Source: Herbaspirillum sp.
GTDB taxonomy: Bacteria > Pseudomonadota > Gammaproteobacteria > Burkholderiales > Burkholderiaceae_D
NCBI GenBank assembly: GCA_028292625.1
Contig: JAQGLY010000007.1
Coordinates: 35,568-99,567, forward strand
DNA: 64,000 nucleotides
Direction of reading: 5' to 3'
In this document: positions 48,321 through 56,701 of the stretch, one piece after another
Numbering within the stretch: the first letter of the stretch is position 1
Layout: each line of letters opens with the position of its first letter
The notes under the pieces: model-generated
What the model saw: the letters and a program-made list of their open reading frames with translations, nothing else
Told to the model about the DNA's origin: nothing
Database searches by the model: none
Made by a program: the position numbers and the translations under genes

Positions 48321-49379
48321 ATGACCGCATCACACTCCCGTCGCCTGCTTCTTAAAAGCGCCGCCGCCCTAGGCGTCGCGCAACTGACCGGTCATGCCGG
48401 GCTGGCCTTGGCGCAAGGCAAGCAAACCATTTCGGGCACCACCTTTCCGGGCGCGTGGGAATCGGCGCACCGTTCAATTCTGCTGCCTGCATTCACCAAG
48501 GCCACCGGCGCCTCCACCAATCTGGTGGCGTCCCTTGCGGTGGACACCGTGTCGAAAATGGTCGCCTCCAAGGCCAATCCGCCCTTCGATGTCGTCATCC
48601 TCGACGAAGGACCGTATCTTGCCGCGCTGCAATACGATATTTTCGAAAAAGTCTCGGTGGACAAGATCCCCAATATGAAAGACCTGCCGTCGAAGTTCAT
48701 CGACCCGCACGGGCTGGGCGTATTCGTCTCCGGCCAGGTCATCGGCCTCGCCTACAACACCGAGAAGATCAAGACGCCGCCGCGGTCCTGGAACGATCTG
48801 CTGAAACCGGAATACAAGGGTCGCGTCGGCCTGGCCGGTTTGGGATCGACGCTGATGATGGCCTGGATGGTGGAGATTGCCCGCCTCAACGGCGGCGGTG
48901 AAGAGAATATGGAACCGGCCTTCGACTTTGTGAAGAAACTGTTGCCCAACGTCAGCGCGGTATCCGCCAGCCCTGGCGCACTGGCAACCTTGTTCCAGCA
49001 GGATCAGATCGATATCTCGGTCCATTACAACAACAATGTCGGCGACCTGCAGGGTAAAGGCGTGCCGGTGACACTGGCCAGGCCGGACACAGGGTATATC
49101 CATATCAAGAGCACCATGCACATTGCGAAGAATACAAAAAATCCGGCATTGGCGGCCGCCTACATTAATGCGGCGCTCAGCCCGGAAGTGCAAACCAAGA
49201 TGGCAGACGACCCCTACTTCATCGTGCCGACCAGCACCAAGGCTGTGTTTAGCAAGGGTTTGCTGGCGTATGCACGGGACATGAAAGCGGTGGAAGCAAT
49301 GAGCTCCGTCGATTGGGTCAAGCTGAATCCTCGCCGCGCGGAATATATCGACCGGTTCAATCGCATCGTGAAGGGCTGA
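48321..49379 (+). CDS. Spermidine/putrescine-type (PotD-like) extracellular solute-binding protein
   Basis: The 352-residue protein has a Tat-like signal (SHSRRLLLKSAAALGVAQL, cleavage near residue 32, LALAQG). The type 2 periplasmic-binding fold follows (GTTFPGAWESAHRSILLPAFTKATG; FDVVILDEGPYLAALQYDIF). It probably serves the divergent PotABC-type transporter. The ATG at 48321 has AAAAGGA 7 bases before it; a TTG at 48315 is less likely. Placing the binding protein alone behind a sigma-54 promoter would let nitrogen status set its level apart from the rest of the system. Confidence 0.9.
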   Translation: MTASHSRRLLLKSAAALGVAQLTGHAGLALAQGKQTISGTTFPGAWESAHRSILLPAFTKATGASTNLVASLAVDTVSKMVASKANPPFDVVILDEGPYLAALQYDIFEKVSVDKIPNMKDLPSKFIDPHGLGVFVSGQVIGLAYNTEKIKTPPRSWNDLLKPEYKGRVGLAGLGSTLMMAWMVEIARLNGGGEENMEPAFDFVKKLLPNVSAVSASPGALATLFQQDQIDISVHYNNNVGDLQGKGVPVTLARPDTGYIHIKSTMHIAKNTKNPALAAAYINAALSPEVQTKMADDPYFIVPTSTKAVFSKGLLAYARDMKAVEAMSSVDWVKLNPRRAEYIDRFNRIVKG

Positions 49380-49497
49380 TATTGGCGACTGCGCGGCACG
49401 GTAAACGATATGAAAAACCGGCGGCCGTGCTGCGTAGAGCGTGCGGGGTGTTTAGGGGCCATGGTAGGATGGCTCCTAATTAGCGAGGAGACTACAC

Positions 49498-49761
49498 ATG
49501 GCAGAAAATTGCACGATCTACGGGGAACGCGAAGAGGCTGTTGAAGATCGCGTCGTATTTATCGCAAAATTCGCTGGAAATGAAAATGCTTGCATGATCA
49601 GCCGCAGCGCCCTGGATTTACTGGCCAAAGGGAATGCCACCAGCATGCTCAATATATTCGACGCCAACCGTGCGCGCATCGCAGAAGTGGCGCGCAAGCG
49701 TCTGGCCATGAATCTGGGAATCATGCCGATGCTGACCGTCTATGATTTTCAATCAGGTTGA
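49498..49761 (+). CDS. Small conserved protein, DUF1488-like
   Basis: The 87-residue protein starts at an ATG with GAGGAG before it, so it is probably expressed. The C-terminal half (LNIFDANRARIAEVARKRLA) resembles DUF1488 proteins, whose function is unknown. It has no membrane segment. It stands alone; the bases between 49380 and 49497 show no promoter that I can name. Family assignment is tentative. Confidence 0.65.
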   Translation: MAENCTIYGEREEAVEDRVVFIAKFAGNENACMISRSALDLLAKGNATSMLNIFDANRARIAEVARKRLAMNLGIMPMLTVYDFQSG

Positions 49762-49868
49762 CAGCATTGGGGCGTGATTTCAAGGCGGCTGGTCAGTGCT
49801 TACTCATGTAGCAAAATAGATACGTACCTTATGCCGAAACCTCAGTTTTATGTCATAGTAAAACCATC

Positions 49869-50063
49869 ATGAAAGCGCTGAAATCCTCTCTTGCTCAACA
49901 GATACTCGCCGATCCCAAGGGAAAAGTGCAGCTGCGCAGCTATCTGGAAAATAAATCGGATCGCGCATTTGCGGATAAAAATTCTCCGGTCGCGACGGTC
50001 CAAGTGCGTAAAGATGGAAAATTGCTCTCGGTAAGGCCGTCCATCGTCGCCAAAGCTGTTTAG
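49869..50063 (+). CDS. Hypothetical 64-residue protein
   Basis: A short basic protein (MKALKSSLAQQILADPKGKVQLRSYL...) with a plausible helical N-terminus. I do not recognise it. No clear ribosome binding site precedes the ATG, but codon use looks ordinary and the stop lies 6 bases before the next gene, suggesting a two-gene unit. Confidence 0.45.
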   Translation: MKALKSSLAQQILADPKGKVQLRSYLENKSDRAFADKNSPVATVQVRKDGKLLSVRPSIVAKAV

Positions 50064-50069
50064 CAGCCG

Positions 50070-50873
50070 ATGTATGTAGCACTTCCCGCCGTTGTAATCT
50101 TTTTAATACTTCTTCCCGGTTTTCTCTTCCGTTCGAAATTTAAACGTGTCGAACAGACTTCGCTCGACTATTCTCCTTTCGGCCAGGTCGTCCTCGAAGC
50201 CGCCAGCTGGGCAGCGGTATTGCATGCTGTCTGGCTCACCGCCGCATGGTGGCTTTTTGATAGCTATTGCGACCTCGGCACCCTCCTAAGACTTCTCTCG
50301 GCCGATCCAAGAAGCCAAAACGCTGCCATAGCCAACATTGCAGACCATGCGAATTCGGTCACGGAGTATTTCGGATCTATGGTGGTTGGCGCCTATCTGA
50401 TACCGGCAGGGCTTAGATTTTTGATCACGTCTTCCCGTCTGGACAGGCATGGCGCTTTATGTGGGCGCTTTTTCCGCTTCAATAAAGCGCCTTGGTATTA
50501 CCTGCTTACCGGCGCCGATTTCACAAAAGAAGAGCAGCCTGACCTGATCTATGTCTCCGCGATAGTCAACGTTGCTGGCAATGCCGTTCTTTATCGCGGA
50601 ATACTGGATGAGTTTTTTGTGGAACCGGACGGCAAGCTGGATCGCATGGTGCTTCAGGACGTTACAAGACGGCCTATCAGTGCGGATAAGGGCGTATCTG
50701 GGTCATTGGAAGCGGATCTTGATAGTCGGTTTTATGGCATCGATGGGGACTATTTCGTGCTCCGCTATAGCGAAGCGATTACTCTGAATATTCAATACAT
50801 CAAGTACCTTCCAGCCGAAGATGACGTGAATTTTTCAGATCACTCACAGGATAGCCTCGACGAGCAGGATTGA
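50070..50873 (+). CDS. Hypothetical membrane protein, DUF6338-like
   Basis: The 267-residue protein opens with a membrane segment (ALPAVVIFLILLPGFLF), has a second hydrophobic stretch (about 45-65; WAAVLHAVWLTAAWWLF), and ends with a soluble acidic domain of about 120 residues. The start PxxVIFLILLPGFLFR recalls DUF6338 proteins of phage and accessory regions; function unknown. Lower GC than the flanks suggests acquisition. A terminator lies 44 bases downstream. Confidence 0.7.
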   Translation: MYVALPAVVIFLILLPGFLFRSKFKRVEQTSLDYSPFGQVVLEAASWAAVLHAVWLTAAWWLFDSYCDLGTLLRLLSADPRSQNAAIANIADHANSVTEYFGSMVVGAYLIPAGLRFLITSSRLDRHGALCGRFFRFNKAPWYYLLTGADFTKEEQPDLIYVSAIVNVAGNAVLYRGILDEFFVEPDGKLDRMVLQDVTRRPISADKGVSGSLEADLDSRFYGIDGDYFVLRYSEAITLNIQYIKYLPAEDDVNFSDHSQDSLDEQD

Positions 50874-50916
50874 ATTCGGTTTGATTGCGATCCCCGAGTA
50901 ATCTTTGCATCGAAAT

Positions 50917-50940
50917 AAAAATGGCCCTCGGGCCATTTTT
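50917..50940. terminator. Bidirectional intrinsic terminator
   Basis: AAAAATGGCCC and GGGCCATTTTT form a perfect stem with a very small TC loop, with T-runs on both strands. It ends both the membrane-protein gene and the minus-strand pseudogene whose stop codon touches it. Confidence 0.88.
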
Positions 50941-51200
50941 ATTGGATGGGATTGCCGGGATTACCCAATGTCGACAGCTTAAAGTTCGCAGCCAGAGAGG
51001 CCGTCCACTCCCCATCCTTATTCAGCGCAACCAGCAGCGCGCCAGCAGTCTCGCCGGCTTGCGCGGCATTGAGCGCTCTTTTCAGTTTGGCGGCGACGTC
51101 GCTGCAAATTGGCATTCAGTGGTTTATTGAGCAGAGGTTTGAGGCGGACAACGGGGGCTTTGCGTTTTGAGGGGCGGGAAGTACGGGGGGCGGTAGTCAT
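50939..51200 (-). pseudogene. Frameshifted small hypothetical gene
   Basis: A gene begins at the ATG at 51200 with a good ribosome binding site (TAGGAG) and reads MTTAPRTSRPSKRKAPVVRL...NKPLNANL. The frame then becomes Arg/Cys-rich nonsense and stops. Skipping one base near 51103-51106 restores a sensible protein (SDVAAKLKRALNAAQAGETA, then GALLVALNKDGEWTASLAAN and FKL), ending at the TAA beside the terminator. The intact product would be about 86 residues with a helical domain, of unknown function. A sequencing error cannot be excluded. Confidence 0.6.
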
Positions 51201-51335
51201 GGTGCTCCTATAGCTATAGACGTAAAAAACCACGACTGTCGGGCGAGGACTCCGGTACTTTGGTGGGATCAAACACCGCGGAAAACTTTAATGGGGAATG
51301 TTACGTGGAACAAGCTGTAGGAGTATGCGGCTTTT

Positions 51336-51719
51336 TTAGTGCCCCATCGCTTTTAACGCGGCCTGCGCCAGGAAGCCGGAACGTGTCAATTGATGCGATT
51401 TTGCATACGCATCAATGTCGTGCAACAGGCTTTCGGGTAACGAAATATTTAATCGCACGGGCTTGGTATTGATCTTGGCGCGATCAATAGAAACCAACAT
51501 CCAAAAGCCGTCCGCATATTCGGCGGAGTTTTTCCACAACTCGACCGACGAGGCATCTGGAATTTTTGCCTCACCCTCATACATGGCTTCGACCGCCTCT
51601 TGCGCCATCGCAGGCAATTCATCGAGATTGTCCGCAGCAGTAAAAACGCCAGGCAGATCAGGAAAGCGCGCGCCGTAGGCGCTGTCGACATCTTTCCATA
51701 CATAGAGTGGATATAACAC
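51336..51719 (-). CDS. hicB: HicB-family antitoxin
   Basis: The 127-residue protein has the degraded RNase H-like HicB domain (MLYPLYVWKDVDSAYGARFPDLPGVFTAADNLDELPAMAQEAVEAM) and a C-terminal ribbon-helix-helix DNA-binding domain (RLNISLPESLLHDIDAYAKSHQLTRSGFLAQAAL). It would neutralise HicA and repress the hicAB promoter. The start is a GTG at 51719 with GAGG before it, 8 bases after the original hicA stop. The gene is intact although the hicA partner is frameshifted. Confidence 0.92.
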   Translation of the reverse strand: MLYPLYVWKDVDSAYGARFPDLPGVFTAADNLDELPAMAQEAVEAMYEGEAKIPDASSVELWKNSAEYADGFWMLVSIDRAKINTKPVRLNISLPESLLHDIDAYAKSHQLTRSGFLAQAALKAMGH

Positions 51720-51726
51720 GTGTACC

Positions 51727-51908
51727 TCATTTCAATTCAGCTTGTTTCAAGATTGCTTTCGCAGTGCCATGCGGCAGGTCTTTTTCGGGTGCGGGACAAT
51801 CACAGACTTCCCCGTCGCCGGGTTTTTGTACCTATGATGGCTTCCACGTGTTGAAACATGTTCCCATCCTGCCGCCTTAAGTTGCTTGATTATTTCCACA
51901 CTGTTCAT
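51727..51908 (-). pseudogene. hicA: HicA-family mRNA interferase toxin, frameshifted
   Basis: The product starts normally from the ATG at 51908 (MNSVEIIKQLKAAGWEHVST) and keeps the catalytic His region RGSHHRYKNP and the motif VPHPKK. The frame then shifts and stops at 51747 after 53 residues. Adding one A to the run of five (T5 on the plus strand, 51781-51785) restores the normal HicA end DLPHGTAKAILKQAELK, with a stop at 51727. This is either an inactivating mutation or a homopolymer sequencing error. The paired antitoxin gene is intact. Confidence 0.8.
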
Positions 51909-51927
51909 TTGTGTATTTATACACAAA
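51908..51927. promoter_or_regulatory. Palindrome at the hicA start, candidate HicB operator
   Basis: TTTGTGTA and TACACAAA form a perfect 8-bp inverted repeat with a TTTA spacer. It abuts the hicA ATG and is in the right place for autorepression by the HicB ribbon-helix-helix domain. The remaining bases to dusA (51928-52118) show nothing else. Confidence 0.55.
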
Positions 51928-52118
51928 AACATAAGTAAATGCAATTTAAGGGCAGATGAGGCGTTTCAGCTCGTTGCGCAGTCATGGCCGCCACACCGAT
52001 GCGCTAAATGGGCCGGATTCCCTGCGCGGAAATAACTTGCTGATAAACTTATGCCCCCAAAGGCAAATCCGCGCAAAATCGGAACTGTCAAAAGTCCCCA
52101 AATCAGTCACATAGCCCC

Positions 52119-53129
52119 ATGAAATCAACACCTTACGGCAAGCGGACCATCAGCGTGGCGCCCATGATGGACTGGACCGACCGCCACTGCCGCATGTTCC
52201 ACCGCCAAATCACCCGTCACAGCTGGTTGTACACCGAGATGGTGACCACCGGCGCGTTGCTGCACGGCGATGTCGCGCGTCACCTCGATTTCAATGACGA
52301 AGAGCATCCGGTCGCGCTGCAATTGGGCGGCAGCGAGCCGGCCGATCTGGCGCGCAGCGCGAAGCTCGGGCAGCAGTGGGGTTACGACGAGATCAACCTG
52401 AATTGCGGTTGCCCATCCGAGCGCGTGCAGCGCGGCGCGTTCGGCGCCTGCCTGATGGCCGAGCCGGCGCTGGTGGCCGATTGCGTGAAGGCGATGCGCG
52501 ATGCAGTGACCATCGATGTCACGGTCAAGCATCGTATCGGTATCGATGACATCGACTCCTACGATTTCGTCCGCGATTTCGTCGGGACCATCGCGCAGGC
52601 CGGGTGCACCACCTTTATCGTGCATGCCCGCAATGCGGTGCTCAAAGGCCTCAGTCCGAAACAGAACCGCGAAATACCGCCGCTGAAATACGAGGCCGCA
52701 TACCGTCTGAAAAAGGATTTTCCGGCGCTGGAGATCATCGTCAACGGCGGCGTCAAGACGCAGGCGGAAATCGATCTGCATCTGGCGCATGTCGACGGCG
52801 TGATGCTCGGCCGCGAGGCGTATCACCATCCTTTTTCGATGGCGGCGTTCGATGCCCGCTATTATCCCGATTTGCCGCGGCAGGATATGACGACGCGTTT
52901 GGCCGTGATCGAGCGGATGCTGCCGTATATCGACGAACAACTGGCGCGCCACGGCGCCGCCGGCATGCGTTTGAACAGCGTCACCCGCCATATGCTGGGA
53001 CTGATGACGGGCATGCCGGGGGCGCGCCTGTTTCGCCAGATTCTGTCGGATTCAACCCGCCTGGCGGATGGCGATCCACGCTTGTTGCTTGAAGCGATGG
53101 GGCGCATGCAGCTGCTGACCCTGGAATAA
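52119..53129 (+). CDS. dusA: tRNA-dihydrouridine(20/20a) synthase DusA
   Basis: This flavoenzyme reduces uridines 20 and 20a in the tRNA D-loop. The 336-residue product has the TIM-barrel start ISVAPMMDWTDRHCRMFHRQ (about 10-29), the catalytic Cys in INLNCGCPSERVQ (about 91-103), and the FMN phosphate-binding NGGVKT and GVMLGREAYHHP motifs. A C-terminal helical domain covers about 250-336. It stands alone between the accessory patch and ribB. Confidence 0.95.
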   Translation: MKSTPYGKRTISVAPMMDWTDRHCRMFHRQITRHSWLYTEMVTTGALLHGDVARHLDFNDEEHPVALQLGGSEPADLARSAKLGQQWGYDEINLNCGCPSERVQRGAFGACLMAEPALVADCVKAMRDAVTIDVTVKHRIGIDDIDSYDFVRDFVGTIAQAGCTTFIVHARNAVLKGLSPKQNREIPPLKYEAAYRLKKDFPALEIIVNGGVKTQAEIDLHLAHVDGVMLGREAYHHPFSMAAFDARYYPDLPRQDMTTRLAVIERMLPYIDEQLARHGAAGMRLNSVTRHMLGLMTGMPGARLFRQILSDSTRLADGDPRLLLEAMGRMQLLTLE

Positions 53130-53218
53130 TGCCTGCCGGGCACGCGTTTTGAGGCTTTTTCCGAATGTGCGGCAGTGCTAAATCCTTTAGAATGGCATCC
53201 TCTTAAGGAAAATCGTCC

Positions 53219-54349
53219 ATGACCGTCACTTCTATCGCCACCACCGAGGAAATCGTTGCCGAACTGCGCGCCGGACGCATGGTGATTCTGGTCGACGAGG
53301 AGGATCGCGAAAACGAAGGCGATATCGTGCTCGCCACGGATTTCGTGACGCCGGAAGCGATTAATTTCATGGTCAAGCATGCGCGCGGACTGGTTTGCCT
53401 GACCTTGACCGAGGCGCATTGCGCTCAGCTTGAGCTGGGTATGATGACCACTCGCAACGGCACCTCGTTCGGCACCAATTTCACGGTATCGATCGAGGCG
53501 GCGGAGGGGGTGACGACCGGCATTTCGGCGGCGGATCGCGCCCGTACCATCCAGGTGGCCGCGGCAAAAAACGCAAAACCGTCCGATATCGTGCAGCCGG
53601 GACATATTTTCCCGCTGAAAGCGCAAAAAGGCGGCGTGCTGATGCGCGCCGGCCATACCGAAGCCGGTTGCGATCTGACGCAGCTTGCCGGATTGACGCC
53701 ATCCGCGGTAATTTGCGAAATCCTGAAGGACGACGGTTCGATGGCGCGTTTGCCGGACCTGATCGAATTCGGTGAACGCCACCATCTGAAAATCGGCACC
53801 ATCGCCGATCTGATCCATTACCGCAATCAGCACGAAAGCATCATCGAGCGCAAAGCCGAACGCAGCATGCAGACCGCGTACGGCACCTTCAAGGCCGTCG
53901 CGTATCGCGATAAGCCTAGCGGCAGCGCGCATCTGGCGCTGGTGCATGGCGACATCCACCCCGAACGGGAAACGCTGGTGCGGGTGCATCAACCGGTGTC
54001 CATTCTGGATTTGCTGGAAGCGGAAGTCACCACGCACTCGTGGAATATCGCGTCCGCGCTGACGGCGATCAAGGCGGCTTCGGGCGGGGTGCTGGTATTG
54101 CTCAATTGCGAAGGCTCGGCCGACCAGATGTTCGAGCAATTCGATGCGCTCAGCGCCTGCGGCAAAACCGCGCCCGTGCGCGCATCCTCCGGCGCCGATT
54201 TGCGGACTTACGGCATCGGCGCGCAAATTTTGAAGGATCTGGGCGTGCGTAAAATGAAATTGCTGTCCAGTCCGCGTAAAATGCCATCCATGGTGGGTTT
54301 CGATCTGGAAGTGTCGGGTTATCAACCCCAGCCGGATAATCAAGCTTAA
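53219..54349 (+). CDS. ribB: 3,4-dihydroxy-2-butanone 4-phosphate synthase with degenerate GTP cyclohydrolase II domain
   Basis: The N-terminal RibB half (about 1-205) makes the four-carbon precursor of riboflavin from ribulose 5-phosphate. [15 protein letters not shown] and the [11 protein letters not shown] motif are intact. The C-terminal half (about 210-370) has the RibA fold but lacks the zinc Cys motif expected near [18 protein letters not shown]. It also has substitutions at the catalytic segment, so GTP cyclohydrolase II activity is unlikely. This matches the RibBX-type proteins of proteobacteria. The gene leads ribB-ribH-nusB. No FMN riboswitch fold is seen in the 89 bases upstream. 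Confidence 0.92.
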   Translation: MTVTSIATTEEIVAELRAGRMVILVDEEDRENEGDIVLATDFVTPEAINFMVKHARGLVCLTLTEAHCAQLELGMMTTRNGTSFGTNFTVSIEAAEGVTTGISAADRARTIQVAAAKNAKPSDIVQPGHIFPLKAQKGGVLMRAGHTEAGCDLTQLAGLTPSAVICEILKDDGSMARLPDLIEFGERHHLKIGTIADLIHYRNQHESIIERKAERSMQTAYGTFKAVAYRDKPSGSAHLALVHGDIHPERETLVRVHQPVSILDLLEAEVTTHSWNIASALTAIKAASGGVLVLLNCEGSADQMFEQFDALSACGKTAPVRASSGADLRTYGIGAQILKDLGVRKMKLLSSPRKMPSMVGFDLEVSGYQPQPDNQA

Positions 54350-54409
54350 GCGTACATACGTTTCATCTAGAATGACGTTCAACTGCGCTTCGCGCTCAAA
54401 GGAAAATCC

Positions 54410-54895
54410 ATGACAATCGGAAGCTACGAATCGAATTTTGACGGTGAAGGCCTGCGTATCGGCATCGTGCAATCGCGTTTCAACGAGGATGTCTCGCACG
54501 GTTTGCTGGCGGCTTGCCTGGCGGAACTGAAACATCTGGGCGTGCAGGACGAAGACGTGTTGCATGTCAGCGTTCCGGGCGCGCTGGAAATTCCGCTGGC
54601 GCTGCAACACATGGCCGAAACGGATCAGTTCGACGCCTTGATTGCGGTCGGGGCGATCATTCGTGGCGAGACCTATCATTTCGAACTGGTGTCCAACGAG
54701 TCCGGCGCCGGCATTACACGCGTCGGCCTGGACAGCGGCATTCCGATCGCCAATGCGGTATTGACTACGGAAAACGACGAGCAGGCCGAAGCGCGAATGG
54801 CGGTCAAGGGAGCCGAAGCGGCCCGCGTGGCGGTCGAAATGGCGAATCTGGCCATCGCACTGGAAGAACTGGCCGAGGCGGCAGAGGACGAATAA
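54410..54895 (+). CDS. ribH: 6,7-dimethyl-8-ribityllumazine synthase
   Basis: This enzyme condenses the RibB product with the pyrimidine intermediate in the penultimate step of riboflavin synthesis. The product is 161 residues. Motifs are [46 protein letters not shown] (with the catalytic His) and [17 protein letters not shown]. It follows ribB by 60 bases. Confidence 0.96.
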   Translation: MTIGSYESNFDGEGLRIGIVQSRFNEDVSHGLLAACLAELKHLGVQDEDVLHVSVPGALEIPLALQHMAETDQFDALIAVGAIIRGETYHFELVSNESGAGITRVGLDSGIPIANAVLTTENDEQAEARMAVKGAEAARVAVEMANLAIALEELAEAAEDE

Positions 54896-54935
54896 GGCGC
54901 TGCGTTGCCTGCGGCCCATCAAACATCAAGGATTT

Positions 54936-55406
54936 ATGTCTAATAAAGCACCATTACATGCCAACCCCAGTAAAAACCGCACGCCGCGCCATCGCGCGCG
55001 CGAATTTGCATTGCAGGGGCTTTATCAATGGCTGCTCAATAACGAAGACGTAGGCGCGATCGAGGCGCATATTCGCGAAGCGCACGGCTTCGACAAGGCC
55101 GATGCGACGCATTTCGATGCGCTGCTGTATGGAACGATCAAGGATGTCGTGGCGCTGCGCGCCGGACTGTCGCCGCTGATCGACCGTTCGATCAAGGAGC
55201 TGTCGCCGGTCGAGCATGCGGCATTGCTGATCGGCGCTTACGAACTGCAAAATCATCTCGAGATTCCGTACAAGGTGGTCATCAACGAGGCGGTGGAACT
55301 GACCAAATCGTTCGGCGGCATCGATGGTCATAAATACGTCAACGGCGTGCTGGACAAATTCGCGATGCGCGCCCGCGAAGCCGAGGTACAGTCGGCCCGC
55401 AAGTAA
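54936..55406 (+). CDS. nusB: Transcription antitermination protein NusB
   Basis: This protein binds boxA with NusE (S10) in rRNA antitermination. The product is 156 residues with the NusB fold: [42 protein letters not shown] and [28 protein letters not shown]. It lies 40 bases after ribH, the common ribH-nusB arrangement. Confidence 0.96.
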   Translation: MSNKAPLHANPSKNRTPRHRAREFALQGLYQWLLNNEDVGAIEAHIREAHGFDKADATHFDALLYGTIKDVVALRAGLSPLIDRSIKELSPVEHAALLIGAYELQNHLEIPYKVVINEAVELTKSFGGIDGHKYVNGVLDKFAMRAREAEVQSARK

Positions 55407-55450
55407 ATCAAGGCTGTATTCCTTCCCTTCCGTTTCGATATCCGTCACGC

Positions 55451-56617
55451 ATGAGTTTTCCTGACATCGCCGCGCGGCTGCACAATATCGCGCCATTCCA
55501 TGTAATGGAACTGGCCAAGATCGCCGCATCGCTGGAGCAGCAGGGCCGGCACATGATTCACATGGGCATCGGCGAGCCGGATTTCACTGCCGCGCCGGCG
55601 GTGGTCGAGGCCGCGCACCGCGCCATGCTGGACGGCAAAATGCAGTACACATCCGCAATCGGTTTGCCGGCGTTGCGCGAAGCGATCGCGGCGCATTATC
55701 TGCGCGTGTACGGTTTGACCATCGAACCGTCGCGCATCGTGGTGACCGCCGGCGCGTCGGCCGCCTTGTTACTGGTCTGTGCGGCATTGGTCGAGCGCGG
55801 CGCGGAAGTGCTGATGCCGGATCCGTCGTATCCATGCAATCGTCATTTCGTCGCCGCGTTCGACGGCCAGGCCAAAATGATCGCCAGCGGACCGGAAACG
55901 CGTTTTCAATTGACTGCCGAAATGGTGCGTTCGCACTGGTCGGCGGCCACGCGTGGCGTATTGCTGGCGTCGCCGTCCAATCCGACCGGCACGTCGATCA
56001 TGCCGGATGAGCTGGCGCGCATCGTCGATGCAGTGCGCGAACGGCAGGGCTTTACGATCGTCGATGAAATTTATCAGGGTCTTTCCTATGAGGGTGCGCC
56101 GTTCTCCGCGGCGTCGCTGGGCGAAGACCTGATCGTCATCAACAGTTTTTCCAAGTATTTCAATATGACCGGCTGGCGCCTGGGCTGGCTGGTGGCGCCA
56201 CTGCAATTGGTGCCGCAGATCGAAAAGCTGGCGCAAAATCTCTTCATCTGCGCCTCGTCGATTGCGCAGCATGCCGCGCTGGCGTGTTTTACGCCGGAAT
56301 CGCAAGCACTGTTCGAGCAGCGCAAACAGGAATTTAAACGCCGTCGCGATTACATCGTTCCGGCATTGATCGATCTCGGTTTCGGTGTGCCGGTGATGCC
56401 CGATGGCGCATTTTATGTGTATGCGGATTGCAGCGCATTATCGGACGATGCCGACCGGCTGACGTTGGATATCATGCACAGCGCCGGCGTGGTGGTCGTG
56501 CCGGGTCTGGATTTCGGCCCTGCCACCGCGCATCGTTATATCCGCGTTTCTTATGCGACGTCGATGGAGAATCTGCAGGAGGCCGTGCGGAGATTGAAGA
56601 TATTTTTTGCGAAATGA
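55451..56617 (+). CDS. PLP-dependent aminotransferase, class I/II
   Basis: The 388-residue protein is a fold type I aminotransferase. Cofactor-site motifs are GIGEPDF (start of the domain), SPSNPTGT (Asn), IVDEIYQGLSYEG (Asp/Tyr) and the PLP lysine in INSFSKYFNMTGWRLGWLV. The C-terminal substrate Arg is in YIRVSYATS. The type is close to aspartate or alanine/valine aminotransferases; the substrate cannot be fixed from sequence. It follows nusB by 44 bases and ends at a terminator. Confidence 0.9.
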   Translation: MSFPDIAARLHNIAPFHVMELAKIAASLEQQGRHMIHMGIGEPDFTAAPAVVEAAHRAMLDGKMQYTSAIGLPALREAIAAHYLRVYGLTIEPSRIVVTAGASAALLLVCAALVERGAEVLMPDPSYPCNRHFVAAFDGQAKMIASGPETRFQLTAEMVRSHWSAATRGVLLASPSNPTGTSIMPDELARIVDAVRERQGFTIVDEIYQGLSYEGAPFSAASLGEDLIVINSFSKYFNMTGWRLGWLVAPLQLVPQIEKLAQNLFICASSIAQHAALACFTPESQALFEQRKQEFKRRRDYIVPALIDLGFGVPVMPDGAFYVYADCSALSDDADRLTLDIMHSAGVVVVPGLDFGPATAHRYIRVSYATSMENLQEAVRRLKIFFAK

Positions 56618-56650
56618 TGTGCGGAGAGGCGGCAACGCCGAAAGCCAATA

Positions 56651-56678
56651 AAAAAAGGAGCCTTGCAGCTCCTTTTTT
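56651..56678. terminator. Intrinsic terminator, bidirectional
   Basis: AAAAAAGGAGC and GCTCCTTTTTT form a perfect stem with loop CTTGCA. It lies between the aminotransferase gene and the convergent transglycosylase gene and can serve both. Confidence 0.92.
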
Positions 56679-56701
56679 ATCGTATCTTCATCTGAAGAAC
56701 A

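Noticed and set aside
53130..53218. Possible FMN riboswitch upstream of ribB
   Set aside because: The gap is only 89 bases and shows none of the conserved RFN segments.
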